The notes under the pieces are model-generated. The model had not been told where the DNA came from. It made no database searches and saw only the letters and a program-made list of their open reading frames with translations. A program made the position numbers and the translations under genes. A stretch of DNA of 64,000 nucleotides. It comes from JAJDFU01 sp964641965 (GTDB lineage: Bacteria; Bacteroidota; Bacteroidia; Chitinophagales; Saprospiraceae). Where the stretch lies: NCBI GenBank assembly GCA_964641965.1, contig CAZXLD010000024.1, forward strand, positions 1 to 64,000, given 5' to 3'. Positions 17,249-26,957 of this stretch are shown here, one piece after another. Each line of letters opens with the position of its first letter. Within the stretch, counting starts at the first letter, position 1.

Positions 17249-18517
17249 TTACTCATTTAGATCTGGCTTATCAGCAGGGAGTGTAGTTGTACCGGCTTTC
17301 CCTTTTTTCTGAGCCCTCGCTTTTCTTCGCTCATTCAAAATATTGCGGAGCCAATTTGGAATAATGATTGCACCAGCAATAAGGTAAGAGTAATAGCTCA
17401 AAAGCCGCCAAAGTGTGGAAATGGTTGTTCCTACTGTTGGATTTGTTACATAATCGGTAAGGAACCCATTGAATAATACCTCGACAAATCCGGCTCCCCC
17501 GGGAGTTGGGCTAAAGGCAATAATGACAAACATGGTTTCCAATCGGGCATATAGCTGAAATTGATCCCAAAGCGATAAGGAAACCCCTTCCACAAAGGCA
17601 TTGATCAAACAGTTGAGCAATAAAAACCGGCAACTCCAGGCGGTAGCCGTTGCTAGGAATGCCCGTAGGTGAAACCAGGCGTTCTGTGCCCGCAATTCTC
17701 GGGATGCCAGCACCATATCATTGCCCAATTCAACAGCTTTACTGCGGTAACGCTTTAGAAAACTCAATCGGGTAAAACCGATTAACACGCGTCTGAGCTG
17801 CTTGGGGTTTCTGAATAACCCATAATAAAACACAGTTGTATAAATTGCCATCAAGCAATAAGCGAACACAAAATAGAACCCCCAGGGTCCCAGGTCCGAC
17901 CATTTGGTAAGTCCTGGCCGGATCATATTGTTGCCGAATAGCATGTACAAGAAAGGCAAAGAAAGAATAAAAAATAAGCCATCGAGAACTACCGTATACA
18001 ATACGATGGTCGCTGTTTTGGCCGTACTCAATTTCTCCTGGGCTAAAACAAAAAAAGCCACCGCTGACCCACCAACACTTGTAGGCGATACGGCAGAGCT
18101 AAATTCCCAGATAAAGATCAGCTCTATACATTTCCACCAACTAAATTCACCTTGAGACAAGGTCCGCAAACGAAATGCATAGGCCATATGGCGAACTACA
18201 AGTAAGGCTATTGAGGCCAGTATCCAAAATAAAGTATATGCCGTCCATCGAATTTCGGCAAACTCCTCCGGATCAAATTGGCGCCATAGCAAATACCCTA
18301 CTGCTCCAAGCCCCAGTAGTACAGGAATAATAATCCGGGTAGGGCGGATAGATTGTAAGGTTTCCTGCTGCTCCTCCGTAAATGCTTTGGCGACAGTCTC
18401 TTTATCCAATCGAGTGTTTTTTAGTAGGGGCTCAAAGGGGGTTAACTCCGTAATATGCCCAATGTTGTCGAATTGCTTTCCCAGAACGAGAAAAAATGGA
18501 TATTTTTCAAAAGACAA
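17249..18517 (-). CDS. Flippase-like integral membrane protein (UPF0104/LPG synthase TM domain)
   Basis: A 422-residue protein with about 8-9 membrane spans. It matches the lysylphosphatidylglycerol synthase transmembrane/UPF0104 family (AglD/MprF-like): EFSSAVSPTSVGGSAVAFFV and FSPTPGGAGFVE are characteristic Gly/Pro-rich segments. The soluble synthase domain of MprF is absent, so it is a stand-alone membrane domain, possibly a lipid or lipid-linked sugar flippase. The frame has no ATG before the first span; TTG at 18517 is the likeliest start. A highly charged tail (residues 395-422) ends the protein. It is divergent from the small membrane protein gene with only 12 bases between the starts. 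Confidence 0.8.
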   Translation of the reverse strand: MSFEKYPFFLVLGKQFDNIGHITELTPFEPLLKNTRLDKETVAKAFTEEQQETLQSIRPTRIIIPVLLGLGAVGYLLWRQFDPEEFAEIRWTAYTLFWILASIALLVVRHMAYAFRLRTLSQGEFSWWKCIELIFIWEFSSAVSPTSVGGSAVAFFVLAQEKLSTAKTATIVLYTVVLDGLFFILSLPFLYMLFGNNMIRPGLTKWSDLGPWGFYFVFAYCLMAIYTTVFYYGLFRNPKQLRRVLIGFTRLSFLKRYRSKAVELGNDMVLASRELRAQNAWFHLRAFLATATAWSCRFLLLNCLINAFVEGVSLSLWDQFQLYARLETMFVIIAFSPTPGGAGFVEVLFNGFLTDYVTNPTVGTTISTLWRLLSYYSYLIAGAIIIPNWLRNILNERRKARAQKKGKAGTTTLPADKPDLNE

Positions 18518-18529
18518 AAATAGCAGTTC

Positions 18530-18766
18530 ATGATCTATTCCCTCATTATCGGTGGCTTAGCTGGCTGGATCACCGGAAAAATTATGAAAGGTGAAGGTTT
18601 CGGCCTCCTTGGTAACATTGTAATCGGCCTCATCGGTGGCGTTCTCGGCGGTTGGGTTTTCAGCTTACTTAACATCTCAACCGGTGACGGTATCATTGGG
18701 CATTTGCTCACGGGCGTTGCCGGTGCTGCCCTGTTAGTGTGGCTGCTAGGTATGGTAAGGAAATAA
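18530..18766 (+). CDS. GlsB/YeaQ/YmgE family small stress membrane protein
   Basis: A 78-residue protein with three short hydrophobic segments and the family's glycine-rich pattern: GGLAGWITGKIMKGEGFG, then NIVIGLIGGVLGGWVF and GHLLTGVAGAALLVWLLG. The family is often annotated transglycosylase-associated protein and is induced by stress in several bacteria, but its mechanism is unknown. It is followed one base later by the VWA gene, so the two are co-transcribed. Its promoter must overlap the start of the divergent membrane protein gene. Confidence 0.88.
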   Translation: MIYSLIIGGLAGWITGKIMKGEGFGLLGNIVIGLIGGVLGGWVFSLLNISTGDGIIGHLLTGVAGAALLVWLLGMVRK

Positions 18767-18767
18767 A

Positions 18768-19910
18768 ATGCCCGATCCGGAAAGCCGCCTTCAACGTTGG
18801 AGGCTAATCCTAGGAGCCTTAGCCGATCCGGACGCTGATGTGTCCCTTAGTACCCGTGCTATGGGTATAGACAAAAGCTTAGGCGCCTTGTACGACAGTG
18901 ATCGAGAAGGTGGTCTTGGCTCGTCTCAGCCCAGCATTAACAGGTGGTTGGGTGATATCCGGGATTATTTTCCTGCAACTCAGGTGCAAATACTCCAAAA
19001 AGATGCACTTGAGCGCTTGGGGCTTGAGCGCATGTTGCTTGAACCCGAACTGCTCGACAGCCTTGAGCCCAATGTTGAGTTGGTCGCCTCCTTGATCAGC
19101 CTGAATAAAGTGATGCCGGAAACGACCAAAGCATCTGCCAGAATGGTGGTGGCTAAGCTGGTTAAGCAGGTTCTAAAAAGGCTTGAGACCCCCATGCGCA
19201 AGGCTATCCGTGGAAGCCTGAATCAGGCAGAGCGTAACTACAGGCCCCAGTTTCGGGAAATTGACTGGAATAAAACCATCTTGGCCAACCTTAAACACTA
19301 TCAACCGGACTATAAAACCGTCGTGCCTGAACGACTGATTGGATTAGGTAAACGGGGTAGGGCGTTGAAAGACATTATTTTATTGGTTGATCAAAGTGGA
19401 TCCATGGCCGGAAGCCTGGTGTATGCGGGTATCTTGGGATCTGTTTTAGCCTCTATTCCATCCATAAAGACGCACCTTATTTTCTTCGATACTACAGTGG
19501 CTGACCTTTCTGATCAACTTCAAGATCCGGTTGAACTCTTGTTTGGTGCTCAACTGGGAGGCGGCACGGATATAGAACGGGCCATCCGCTATGCAGAAGG
19601 CCTTGTCCGGCGGCCGAAGGATACGCTCTTTGTCTTACTCAGCGATCTTTTTGAAGGGGGAAACCGAAATCATTTATTGACCCGGATCGCCCGATTGGTG
19701 TATGGAGGTAGCTCGTTTATTAGCCTATTGGCATTGGATGACAAAGGAGCCCCGGCTTTTGATAAAGAATTGGCTACCGCTATTGCTGCCCTGGACATAC
19801 CCGTCTTTGCTTGCACCCCTGGTCAATTCCCAGACTTACTCTCTGCTGCGATTCGGCGTCAGGATATTCGCCAATGGATGAATAGGGAAAGAATCGTCCA
19901 GAAAGGGTAA
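18768..19910 (+). CDS. VWA-domain protein of the MoxR/DUF5682/SWIM-associated type
   Basis: A 380-residue protein. Residues 1-195 are the helical domain typical of the VWA component found with MoxR ATPases, DUF5682 and SWIM zinc-finger proteins (LYDSDREGGLGSSQPSINRW, DYFPA, EIDWNKTILANL). Residues 200-365 form a von Willebrand A domain with an intact metal site: Asp208, Ser210, Ser212 (VDQSGSM), Thr267 (GGGTDIE) and Asp293 (LSDLFEGG). It should bind a partner protein through the metal ion. None of the usual partner genes is adjacent; upstream is a small stress membrane protein and downstream, after 121 bases, an aldo/keto reductase. The assignment rests on recalled family features. Confidence 0.8.
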   Translation: MPDPESRLQRWRLILGALADPDADVSLSTRAMGIDKSLGALYDSDREGGLGSSQPSINRWLGDIRDYFPATQVQILQKDALERLGLERMLLEPELLDSLEPNVELVASLISLNKVMPETTKASARMVVAKLVKQVLKRLETPMRKAIRGSLNQAERNYRPQFREIDWNKTILANLKHYQPDYKTVVPERLIGLGKRGRALKDIILLVDQSGSMAGSLVYAGILGSVLASIPSIKTHLIFFDTTVADLSDQLQDPVELLFGAQLGGGTDIERAIRYAEGLVRRPKDTLFVLLSDLFEGGNRNHLLTRIARLVYGGSSFISLLALDDKGAPAFDKELATAIAALDIPVFACTPGQFPDLLSAAIRRQDIRQWMNRERIVQKG

Positions 19911-20031
19911 TTCATCGGTTTTCGTTACATTGCTATACAGAGCAACCACTAAATATGGTGGAGCAAGTTGATTCATGTTTAGCGAGAAAATCATTGTTCC
20001 TGTTGTCAAGCGCTCATAAAATAGCTCGTCC

Positions 20032-21045
20032 ATGCAATACAAATTACTAGGAAACAGCGGCCTGCGCGTTTCAGAGCTCGCATTAGGTACTATGACCTTT
20101 GGAACGGAATGGGGATGGGGTGCGGACAAAGAAGAGTCCAAAAAAATCTTCGATGCATATGCTGAAGCAGGCGGAAACTTCATTGATACGGCTAATCGGT
20201 ATACAGAAGGTATGAGCGAGCGATTTGTTGGAGAATTCATCCAGTCGGATCGCGACCATTTTGTGGTTGCTACAAAATATACGCTGTACGATCGCTTAGG
20301 AGATGTTCATTTTTCCGGGAATCACCGGAAGAACCTGATGCGGTCTGTTCATGGCAGTCTGGAACGCCTTCAAACCGACTATATTGACTTACTTTGGGTT
20401 CATGCCTGGGATTTTATTACCCCTATTGAAGAAGTCCTGCGGGGCCTAGATGACTTGGTGACCTCCGGAAAAGTACATTACATTGGCATCTCCGATACCC
20501 CGGCTTGGATTGTATCAAGGGCCAATACCATTGCTGAATTTCGAGGTTGGAACCGTTTCGTAGGTCTGCAAATTGAATACAGCCTCATTCAACGCACGCC
20601 GGAAAGAGATTTGATACCTATGGCAGAAGCTATGGGATTGGCAGTCACCCCCTGGGCACCATTAGCAGGTGGTGCACTAACCGGAAAATACCTCAAAGGG
20701 GAAGATGGCAGGGTGGCAGAAGATAGCAAGCGACGCGGAGAAAGAGCGACCCGAATCGCTGAACGCGTTGTGAAAGTTGCTGATAAGATGGAGGTAAGCC
20801 CGGCGCAAGTCGCCATTCGTTGGGCAATGCAAAAAGATTTCACCTCAGTACCCATTATAGGTGCCCGAAAACACAGTCAGATTGTGGATAGCCTGGAATG
20901 TGTAAATATTGAAATTCCAGAAAAACGCATGTTGGAGCTTGACGAAGTAAGCAGTATATCCCTTGGATTCCCTCATGACTTCCTGGCCACAGATAGTGTA
21001 CGGAAGCTGGTTTATGGGGATACATTTGACAAGCTGGATCTGTAG
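20032..21045 (+). CDS. Aldo/keto reductase
   Basis: A 337-residue (beta/alpha)8 NADPH-dependent oxidoreductase. It starts MQYKLLGNSGLRVSELALGTMTFG, with the catalytic Asp and Tyr in GGNFIDTANRYTEG, the Lys in VVATKYT and the His in LLWVHAWDF. The C-terminal IGARKHSQIVDSLECVNIEI is the cofactor-binding segment. The substrate cannot be told from sequence; related YajO/Tas-like enzymes reduce sugars or aldehydes. It is a single gene, separated by 108 bases from the RND efflux operon on the same strand. Confidence 0.92.
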   Translation: MQYKLLGNSGLRVSELALGTMTFGTEWGWGADKEESKKIFDAYAEAGGNFIDTANRYTEGMSERFVGEFIQSDRDHFVVATKYTLYDRLGDVHFSGNHRKNLMRSVHGSLERLQTDYIDLLWVHAWDFITPIEEVLRGLDDLVTSGKVHYIGISDTPAWIVSRANTIAEFRGWNRFVGLQIEYSLIQRTPERDLIPMAEAMGLAVTPWAPLAGGALTGKYLKGEDGRVAEDSKRRGERATRIAERVVKVADKMEVSPAQVAIRWAMQKDFTSVPIIGARKHSQIVDSLECVNIEIPEKRMLELDEVSSISLGFPHDFLATDSVRKLVYGDTFDKLDL

Positions 21046-21153
21046 TCCTCCCAATTCTTTCAAGGATTGGCACCTATTCGGGTCGGAGATATTGGACCCG
21101 AGGGTTTATTAACTATCTTTCGAATTAAAATTCGCCGATCTAACCTTCAACCT

Positions 21154-22311
21154 ATGAGAAGTCTTATACCCCTTTGGCTATTAGCTGTGGGGATTTTAAT
21201 AGGGCTGGCTTCCTGTTCGTCTCGCCAAAGTTCAGCGCCCACAATGGGGCCGCTCGAAGTATTGGTGGTTAAACCCGATGTCCAATCCGTCCCTATCGAA
21301 AAAGAGTTTGTTGGTCAGATCTTTGGCCGCAGGGATATACCGATCCGAGCCCGAGTAGAGGGATATCTACAGGGGATTCATTTCAGGGAAGGGAGCCGAG
21401 TAAGAGAAGGCCAACTATTGTACACTATTGACCCCCAGCCGTTCCAAGCCAATGTAGCTGCTTATAAAAGTCAATTGGCTGAAGCCCAGATCAAATCCGT
21501 ACAGGCCAAAAGTGAGTTGAATCGAATCGAACCTCTGGCAGCTAACAATGCGGTTAGTCAAAGCGATTTGGATGCAGCGGTAGCAGAGAAAGGTGCGGCA
21601 GATGCAGCAGTTGAAGCTGCAGAGGCAGCCTTGCGCCTGGCCCAAATAGAATTGGGCTATACCCGTATTAAGTCCCCGCTCAGTGGAATTATAGGTAAAA
21701 CAAAGGCCAAGCTTGGTGAATTTGTAGGTAGGGATCCAAACCCAGTCATTTTAAATACGGTCTCCCAAACAGATTCTTTTTTGGTTGAATTTTTCATACC
21801 TGAGCAAGACTACCTGGCCATGGCCAGGGACATCAGGTTAAAGGTTCGAAATCAAGATACCAGGAACGACCCCCGATACCCCATTCGCCTGCTTCTGGCA
21901 GATGGTTCTTTGTATCCATTTAAAGGCAAGGCCAGATTTATTGACCGTGAAGTCAACCCAAATACGGGTTCGCTCTTAGTCCAGGTCATTTTTCCAAATC
22001 CAGAGGGATTGATTCGACCAGGTCAGTTTGCCAAAATTCGGGTAACCATTGATTATCTGGAGCAGGGCCTGCTGGTCCCTCAGCGATGTGTGAGCGAATT
22101 TCAGGGCCGGTACAATGTATACGTGGTCAATGATAGCAGTAAGGTGGAAATCCGGCAGCTTTCACTGGGCGAAACCTACAAAGATTACTGGGTGGTGGAA
22201 AGTGGTTTGATGCCTGATGAACAAATAATCTATGAAGGTATCCAGCTGGTGCGAAATGGGGTCCTGGTAGATCCCAAAATGCATGAATTTGTTTCCCAGG
22301 TCAGCGAGTAA
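21154..22311 (+). CDS. RND efflux periplasmic adaptor (AcrA/MexA-like lipoprotein)
   Basis: A 385-residue membrane fusion protein. I chose the ATG at 21154, which gives a lipoprotein signal (MRSLIPLWLLAVGILIGLAS, then Cys), over a TTG 29 codons upstream. The order is: lipoyl half (IRARVEGYLQGIHFREGSRV), a helical hairpin at about residues 85-140, second lipoyl half (LGYTRIKSPLSGIIGKTKAK), then a beta-barrel and membrane-proximal domain. It links the inner membrane pump and the outer membrane channel encoded directly downstream; the pump gene begins seven bases after its stop. Confidence 0.93.
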   Translation: MRSLIPLWLLAVGILIGLASCSSRQSSAPTMGPLEVLVVKPDVQSVPIEKEFVGQIFGRRDIPIRARVEGYLQGIHFREGSRVREGQLLYTIDPQPFQANVAAYKSQLAEAQIKSVQAKSELNRIEPLAANNAVSQSDLDAAVAEKGAADAAVEAAEAALRLAQIELGYTRIKSPLSGIIGKTKAKLGEFVGRDPNPVILNTVSQTDSFLVEFFIPEQDYLAMARDIRLKVRNQDTRNDPRYPIRLLLADGSLYPFKGKARFIDREVNPNTGSLLVQVIFPNPEGLIRPGQFAKIRVTIDYLEQGLLVPQRCVSEFQGRYNVYVVNDSSKVEIRQLSLGETYKDYWVVESGLMPDEQIIYEGIQLVRNGVLVDPKMHEFVSQVSE

Positions 22312-22317
22312 AACCCT

Positions 22318-25300
22318 ATGGAATCAACCAATCATATTTTCTTCGTCCGCCGGCCGATCGTGGCCATCGTTATTGCTATTATCACCCTCATAGTGGGGGC
22401 GGTTTCCATTTTCACCCTACCGATTGAGCAATACCCAAACATCACCCCACCCGTGGTACAGGTACGCGCCTCCTATACCGGTGCCAATGCGATCAATGTA
22501 GAACAATCTGTCGCCGCCCCTTTAGAGCAGGATATCAATGGCGTAGAAAACATGATCTACATGAAGTCCACCAATTCGAACGACGGCACTATGTCCATAG
22601 ATGTGTCGTTTGAGGTTGGTACCGACCCGGACATGAACACGGTTTTTACCCAAAACCGGGTATCTGCGGCTACAGCCAAATTGCCTGAGGAGGTCAAGCG
22701 CCTGGGAGTCACCACCCAAAAGTCACTTCCAAACATTGTCCTGCTCGCCTGCCTGACTTCTCCAAATGGTTCCTATGACCAGTACTTTCTAAGCAACTAT
22801 GCCTTGATTAATATCAAGGATGTCTTGTCCCGAATCAAAGGGATCGGGCGGGTGGATATATTAGGTGCCAGTAACTACTCCATGCGGATTTGGGTGAAGC
22901 CGGACCTCCTGACCAAATTGGGCATTACCATTCCCGAGATGCTGAATGCAATCCGGGAGCAGAATGTAATTGTACCCGGGGGTAAATTTGGTGCCGAGCC
23001 TGCCCCTCCTGGTACGGAATTTACTTACTCGGTCCAGCTACCCGACCGATTGACCACCGAAGCTGAATTTGGAGAGATTGTGGTTCGGACCAATTCGGAT
23101 GGTAGTCAAATCAAGATCAAGGATATCGCTCGAGTAGAGTTGGGGGTAGAAGCCTACAATGCATTCACCCGATTAAATGGTGATCCAGGAGCTATTATTG
23201 CAATCTACCAGGCTCCTGGTTCGAATGCTGTTGAGTTGAAAGAAAATATCGTAGCCTCTCTGGATATGCTTTCCAGAGATTTTCCGGAAGATATGGAGTA
23301 TACCATTTCTCTGGATGCCACCCGGCCAATCACTGCGGGTTTAGCAGAGATCATAGAAACCCTGTTCATTGCTTTAGCTCTGGTAGTGCTCGTTGTATAT
23401 ATTTTTATTCAGGACTTCAGAGCCACCTTGATACCCACCTTGGCCATACCAGTATCGCTCGTCGGGGCTTTCATGATTTTCCCTCTGCTGGGATTCACCG
23501 TTAATGTGTTGTCTCTATTAGGCTTGGTACTGGCAATTGGAATTGTGGTAGACGATGCTATTGTAGTGGTGGAAGCGGTACAGGTGAATATGGAGAAGGG
23601 CATGGATGTTAAAGCAGCGACCAGTGCTGCCATGCGGGAGGTAACTGCTCCTGTCATTGCAACCACGCTGGTTTTGGTTGCTGTTTTTTTACCCGTAGCC
23701 GGCATGGCGGGGATAACAGGTCGTTTGTATCAACAGTTTGCCATAACCATTGCTATTTCAGTGGTCTTTTCCTCGATCAATGCCTTGTCTCTCAGCCCGG
23801 CCCTTTGTTCAGTTCTGCTAAAACCGCCCAAGGAGACCAAAGGACCATTGGGATGGTTTTTCAGACAGTTCAATGCAGTTTTTGACCGCGCTACCGGATC
23901 CTATACAGGACTTACTCGAATTGTTGCTCGTAAAACCGGTAGAGGATTAGTGTTTTTGGTCTTGATCACCAGCTTAGCTGCCCTCGTCGCCTACCAGTTA
24001 CCTGGTGGGTTTATGCCGGAGGAGGATATGGGATATGGTCTTATCAATATCCAATTACCCAATGCTGCCTCACTTCAACGCACCGATGTGGTTGCCAAAG
24101 AAGTAGAAAAGGTCTGCGCCTCTATCCCAGGTGTGGAGATGGTGACCACCGCCACCGGGTTTAGCTTGTTGTCCGGCTCCCTTATTCCCAACAATGCTTT
24201 TGTTTTTGTCAGCCTAAAAGATTGGGCTGATCGGCAAGGAACGGCTTCCCAGATCCTAATGCGTCTAAACTTTATGTTTCGAGAACAAATCAAAGCAGGG
24301 CAGGTAATTGGATTCGGTCCACCGGCCATCCCGGGCTTGGGAAGCGGGGGTGGATTCAGCATTATGTTACAAGATCGCTCGGGAAATCCTCCCGACTACC
24401 TGGCCAATTCAACCCAAGATTTCATTCTTGCTGCTATGGCCAGGCCTGAGATTGGGGCCGCCTTTTCTCCTTTCCAAGCTTCAGTACCTCAGAAATATAT
24501 AGAGATCAATACCGACAAGATCTTGAAGACCGGAGTAGCGCTTGGAGATGTATACGATACTTTTGGTGCCTTTTTGGGTGGGGCCTATGTCAATGATTTC
24601 AATCGATTTGGAAGGCTCTATAAGGCCTACATACAGGCCGAGCCTGAATACAGACAGAACGAAAAGAGTTTAGGTCTATTTGCAGTGAAAAACAACCAGG
24701 GTGAATCCGTTCCTCTATCAGCCCTGGTAGAAGTTCGAAATTCCAGCGGCCCTGACTACACGAACCGATTTAATCTGCTGCGCTCAGCAGAGGTAACGGG
24801 AAGTCCTGCGCCCGGTTTTTCTTCAGCCCAGGCATTAACTGCACTGGAAGAGGTGGCTGCCGAAGTCTTACCATCCAATATGACTTTTTCATTTAGCAAT
24901 ATGTCCTATCAGGAAAAACAGGCTTCGGGCTCCTTATTCACTATTTTCGGTTTTTCACTTGTCTTTGTGTATTTGATTTTAGCGGCTCAATATGAAAGCT
25001 GGAGTCTGCCCTTAAGTATTCTGTTGGGCACCCCTTTGGCATTGTTCGGTTCTTTCCTTGCCCTGTACTTGGCCCGCTTTTTCGACACCACTTATGAACT
25101 CAATATTTTTGCCCAGATCTCCCTCGTGATGTTGATCGCAATGGCAGCTAAGAATGCTATTTTGATTATTGAATTTGCCAATATCAAATTTAACGAAGGA
25201 CTGAGTCTGTTTGATTCTGCGATTGAGGCTGCCAAGCTGCGCTTTCGCCCCATATTGATGACTGCTTTTTCCTTTATCCTGGGCATTTTTCCACTCATTG

Positions 25301-25476
25301 TGGCCTCCGGTTCTGGTGCTATGGCCCGAAAGGTGATGGGTATGGCATTATTAGGAGGTATGGGGGTGGCCACCCTTCTGGGTGTATTTATTTATCCCAT
25401 GCTTTTCGTTTTTGTCGGGAAGCTGTTTGGGTATGAAAAAAAGCGTGAAATGGCTCAACCGAATTCAGCGCTATGA
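22318..25476 (+). CDS. RND multidrug efflux pump (AcrB/HAE1 family)
   Basis: A 1052-residue inner membrane pump of the usual HAE1 length. It opens FFVRRPIVAIVIAIITLIVG, with the porter domain motif TTQKSLPNIV, two aspartates of the proton relay in span 4 (GIVVDDAIVVVEAV), the partner Lys in span 10 (AMAAKNAILIIEFA), and the glycine-rich loop ITGRLYQQFA. It exports hydrophobic drugs, dyes or detergents by proton antiport as a trimer. It sits between its adaptor and outer membrane factor genes, overlapping the latter by four bases (ATGA). Confidence 0.97.
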   Translation: MESTNHIFFVRRPIVAIVIAIITLIVGAVSIFTLPIEQYPNITPPVVQVRASYTGANAINVEQSVAAPLEQDINGVENMIYMKSTNSNDGTMSIDVSFEVGTDPDMNTVFTQNRVSAATAKLPEEVKRLGVTTQKSLPNIVLLACLTSPNGSYDQYFLSNYALINIKDVLSRIKGIGRVDILGASNYSMRIWVKPDLLTKLGITIPEMLNAIREQNVIVPGGKFGAEPAPPGTEFTYSVQLPDRLTTEAEFGEIVVRTNSDGSQIKIKDIARVELGVEAYNAFTRLNGDPGAIIAIYQAPGSNAVELKENIVASLDMLSRDFPEDMEYTISLDATRPITAGLAEIIETLFIALALVVLVVYIFIQDFRATLIPTLAIPVSLVGAFMIFPLLGFTVNVLSLLGLVLAIGIVVDDAIVVVEAVQVNMEKGMDVKAATSAAMREVTAPVIATTLVLVAVFLPVAGMAGITGRLYQQFAITIAISVVFSSINALSLSPALCSVLLKPPKETKGPLGWFFRQFNAVFDRATGSYTGLTRIVARKTGRGLVFLVLITSLAALVAYQLPGGFMPEEDMGYGLINIQLPNAASLQRTDVVAKEVEKVCASIPGVEMVTTATGFSLLSGSLIPNNAFVFVSLKDWADRQGTASQILMRLNFMFREQIKAGQVIGFGPPAIPGLGSGGGFSIMLQDRSGNPPDYLANSTQDFILAAMARPEIGAAFSPFQASVPQKYIEINTDKILKTGVALGDVYDTFGAFLGGAYVNDFNRFGRLYKAYIQAEPEYRQNEKSLGLFAVKNNQGESVPLSALVEVRNSSGPDYTNRFNLLRSAEVTGSPAPGFSSAQALTALEEVAAEVLPSNMTFSFSNMSYQEKQASGSLFTIFGFSLVFVYLILAAQYESWSLPLSILLGTPLALFGSFLALYLARFFDTTYELNIFAQISLVMLIAMAAKNAILIIEFANIKFNEGLSLFDSAIEAAKLRFRPILMTAFSFILGIFPLIVASGSGAMARKVMGMALLGGMGVATLLGVFIYPMLFVFVGKLFGYEKKREMAQPNSAL

Positions 25477-26894
25477 GAAGACTGTATTTCCTATATTTTT
25501 TTGTGGCCTGCATCATAGGTTTATCCTTTGGGGGGTGCAAAGTCGGACCGAATTACCAAGCCGTTGAGCTTGAAACTCCAGCAGCATTTCGTTTCGATAC
25601 CAGCCAGACTGATACAGTTGTCAATCTCAGGTGGTGGGAGCTATTCAATGATCCGATCCTGGATTCACTCATTCGACTAGCGCTGGCCAACAATCAAGAT
25701 ATACTGATTGCTGCCCGCAATGTGGAACAAGCTGGATATGCACTTAACATTGCAGAGAATGATTATTGGCCAAAATTCAATTACAACGGTACTCTAGCAT
25801 ATGGAAATGTTATCCAACAGCCCTTGCAGAAAGGTGCTTATCTGGGTACAGCAGGCGTTGGGATGAATTGGGAACTAGACCTTTGGGGGAAGCTGCGGAG
25901 GCGCACAGAAGCTGCTGCCGCTACTTTCCTCGGGGACCAATATTTTCTCAGGTCTTTGCAAATCGAACTTATCGCCCAATTGGCAACCGCCTATTTTCAG
26001 TTATTGGAGTTCCGCACCAGCCTTGAAATTGCTCAAACCACGCTGGATTTAAGGGATAGCACACTCAGCATCATCCAACAGCGATTTGATCGAGGCATTG
26101 TACCCCTGATCGATGTGAACCAGGCTGAGATTCAAAAGGCCATTGCAGCAAGTTCCATTCCCTTATTCGAACGCCAGATTGCCCAAATAGAACATACCAT
26201 CAGCATCTTGGCAGGTATTCCTCCCGGCCCCATTATAGAAGGCTTAACCCTTGCTGGCCAGCAATTTCCGCCAGAGATTCCACAAGGCCTTCCCTCCGAT
26301 CTTCTTTATCGCAGACCGGACTTGTTGGCTGCGGAGCAGGATATTATTGCCCAGAATGCACAAATAGGGGTAGCAGTTGCCAATCGATTCCCTACCATCA
26401 GTCTCACGGGTTTTCTCGGCATTGCCAGTGCCAATATCGCAGGTACCTTGACAAAATTTGGCGGTAATGTAGGAGGCAATCTACTTGGCCCTTTGTTTGA
26501 ATGGAATCAAAATAAAAGGAGAGTAGACATTGAACGCAGCCGATACGAACAGACTGTACTCAATTACGAAAGAACGTACCTCCAAAGCTTGCGCGAGGTA
26601 TCCGATGCTCTGGTAGGGATTCAAACGCTAATGGATGAAAGGAGTGCCCGACAGGATCACGTAGCTGCTGCTCTTAATGCCCAAAACCTTTCCCAACAAC
26701 GGTATGACAGAGGTGTTACCTCTTACTTGGAATATCTCGAATCTCAACGTCAAGCATTCGATGCCCAGCTATTTTTAGCTCAAGTCCAATCTGACCTGTT
26801 GATTTCTTACGTCGATTTGTATAAAGCACTTGGCGGCGGATGGCTTTCTGAAGAGGAGGAAGAAGCGTCCAATGAAAACATTACGAACAACTAG
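25473..26894 (+). CDS. RND efflux outer membrane factor (NodT/OprM-like lipoprotein)
   Basis: A 473-residue TolC-fold outer membrane channel. The N-terminus has a lipobox ending in GGCKVGPNY, the conserved start of the NodT/OprM subfamily, followed by the WWELFNDPILDSLI motif. Two repeats of long helices follow, and the segment RRPDLLAAEQDIIAQNAQIG is diagnostic. It completes a tripartite pump with the two preceding gene products. The last residues are acidic (EEEEEASNE). The glycosyltransferase gene follows after 63 bases. Confidence 0.95.
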   Translation: MRRLYFLYFFVACIIGLSFGGCKVGPNYQAVELETPAAFRFDTSQTDTVVNLRWWELFNDPILDSLIRLALANNQDILIAARNVEQAGYALNIAENDYWPKFNYNGTLAYGNVIQQPLQKGAYLGTAGVGMNWELDLWGKLRRRTEAAAATFLGDQYFLRSLQIELIAQLATAYFQLLEFRTSLEIAQTTLDLRDSTLSIIQQRFDRGIVPLIDVNQAEIQKAIAASSIPLFERQIAQIEHTISILAGIPPGPIIEGLTLAGQQFPPEIPQGLPSDLLYRRPDLLAAEQDIIAQNAQIGVAVANRFPTISLTGFLGIASANIAGTLTKFGGNVGGNLLGPLFEWNQNKRRVDIERSRYEQTVLNYERTYLQSLREVSDALVGIQTLMDERSARQDHVAAALNAQNLSQQRYDRGVTSYLEYLESQRQAFDAQLFLAQVQSDLLISYVDLYKALGGGWLSEEEEEASNENITNN

Positions 26895-26957
26895 CAACCC
26901 GGGCTGATAGCGTTCCATTCAAATTGTACCAACCAAAAAATATCGAGTAGGATCGGT

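Noticed and set aside
19836..20240. A 134-residue minus-strand frame between the VWA and aldo/keto reductase genes
   Set aside because: It overlaps the ends of two well-supported plus-strand genes and has no recognisable features.
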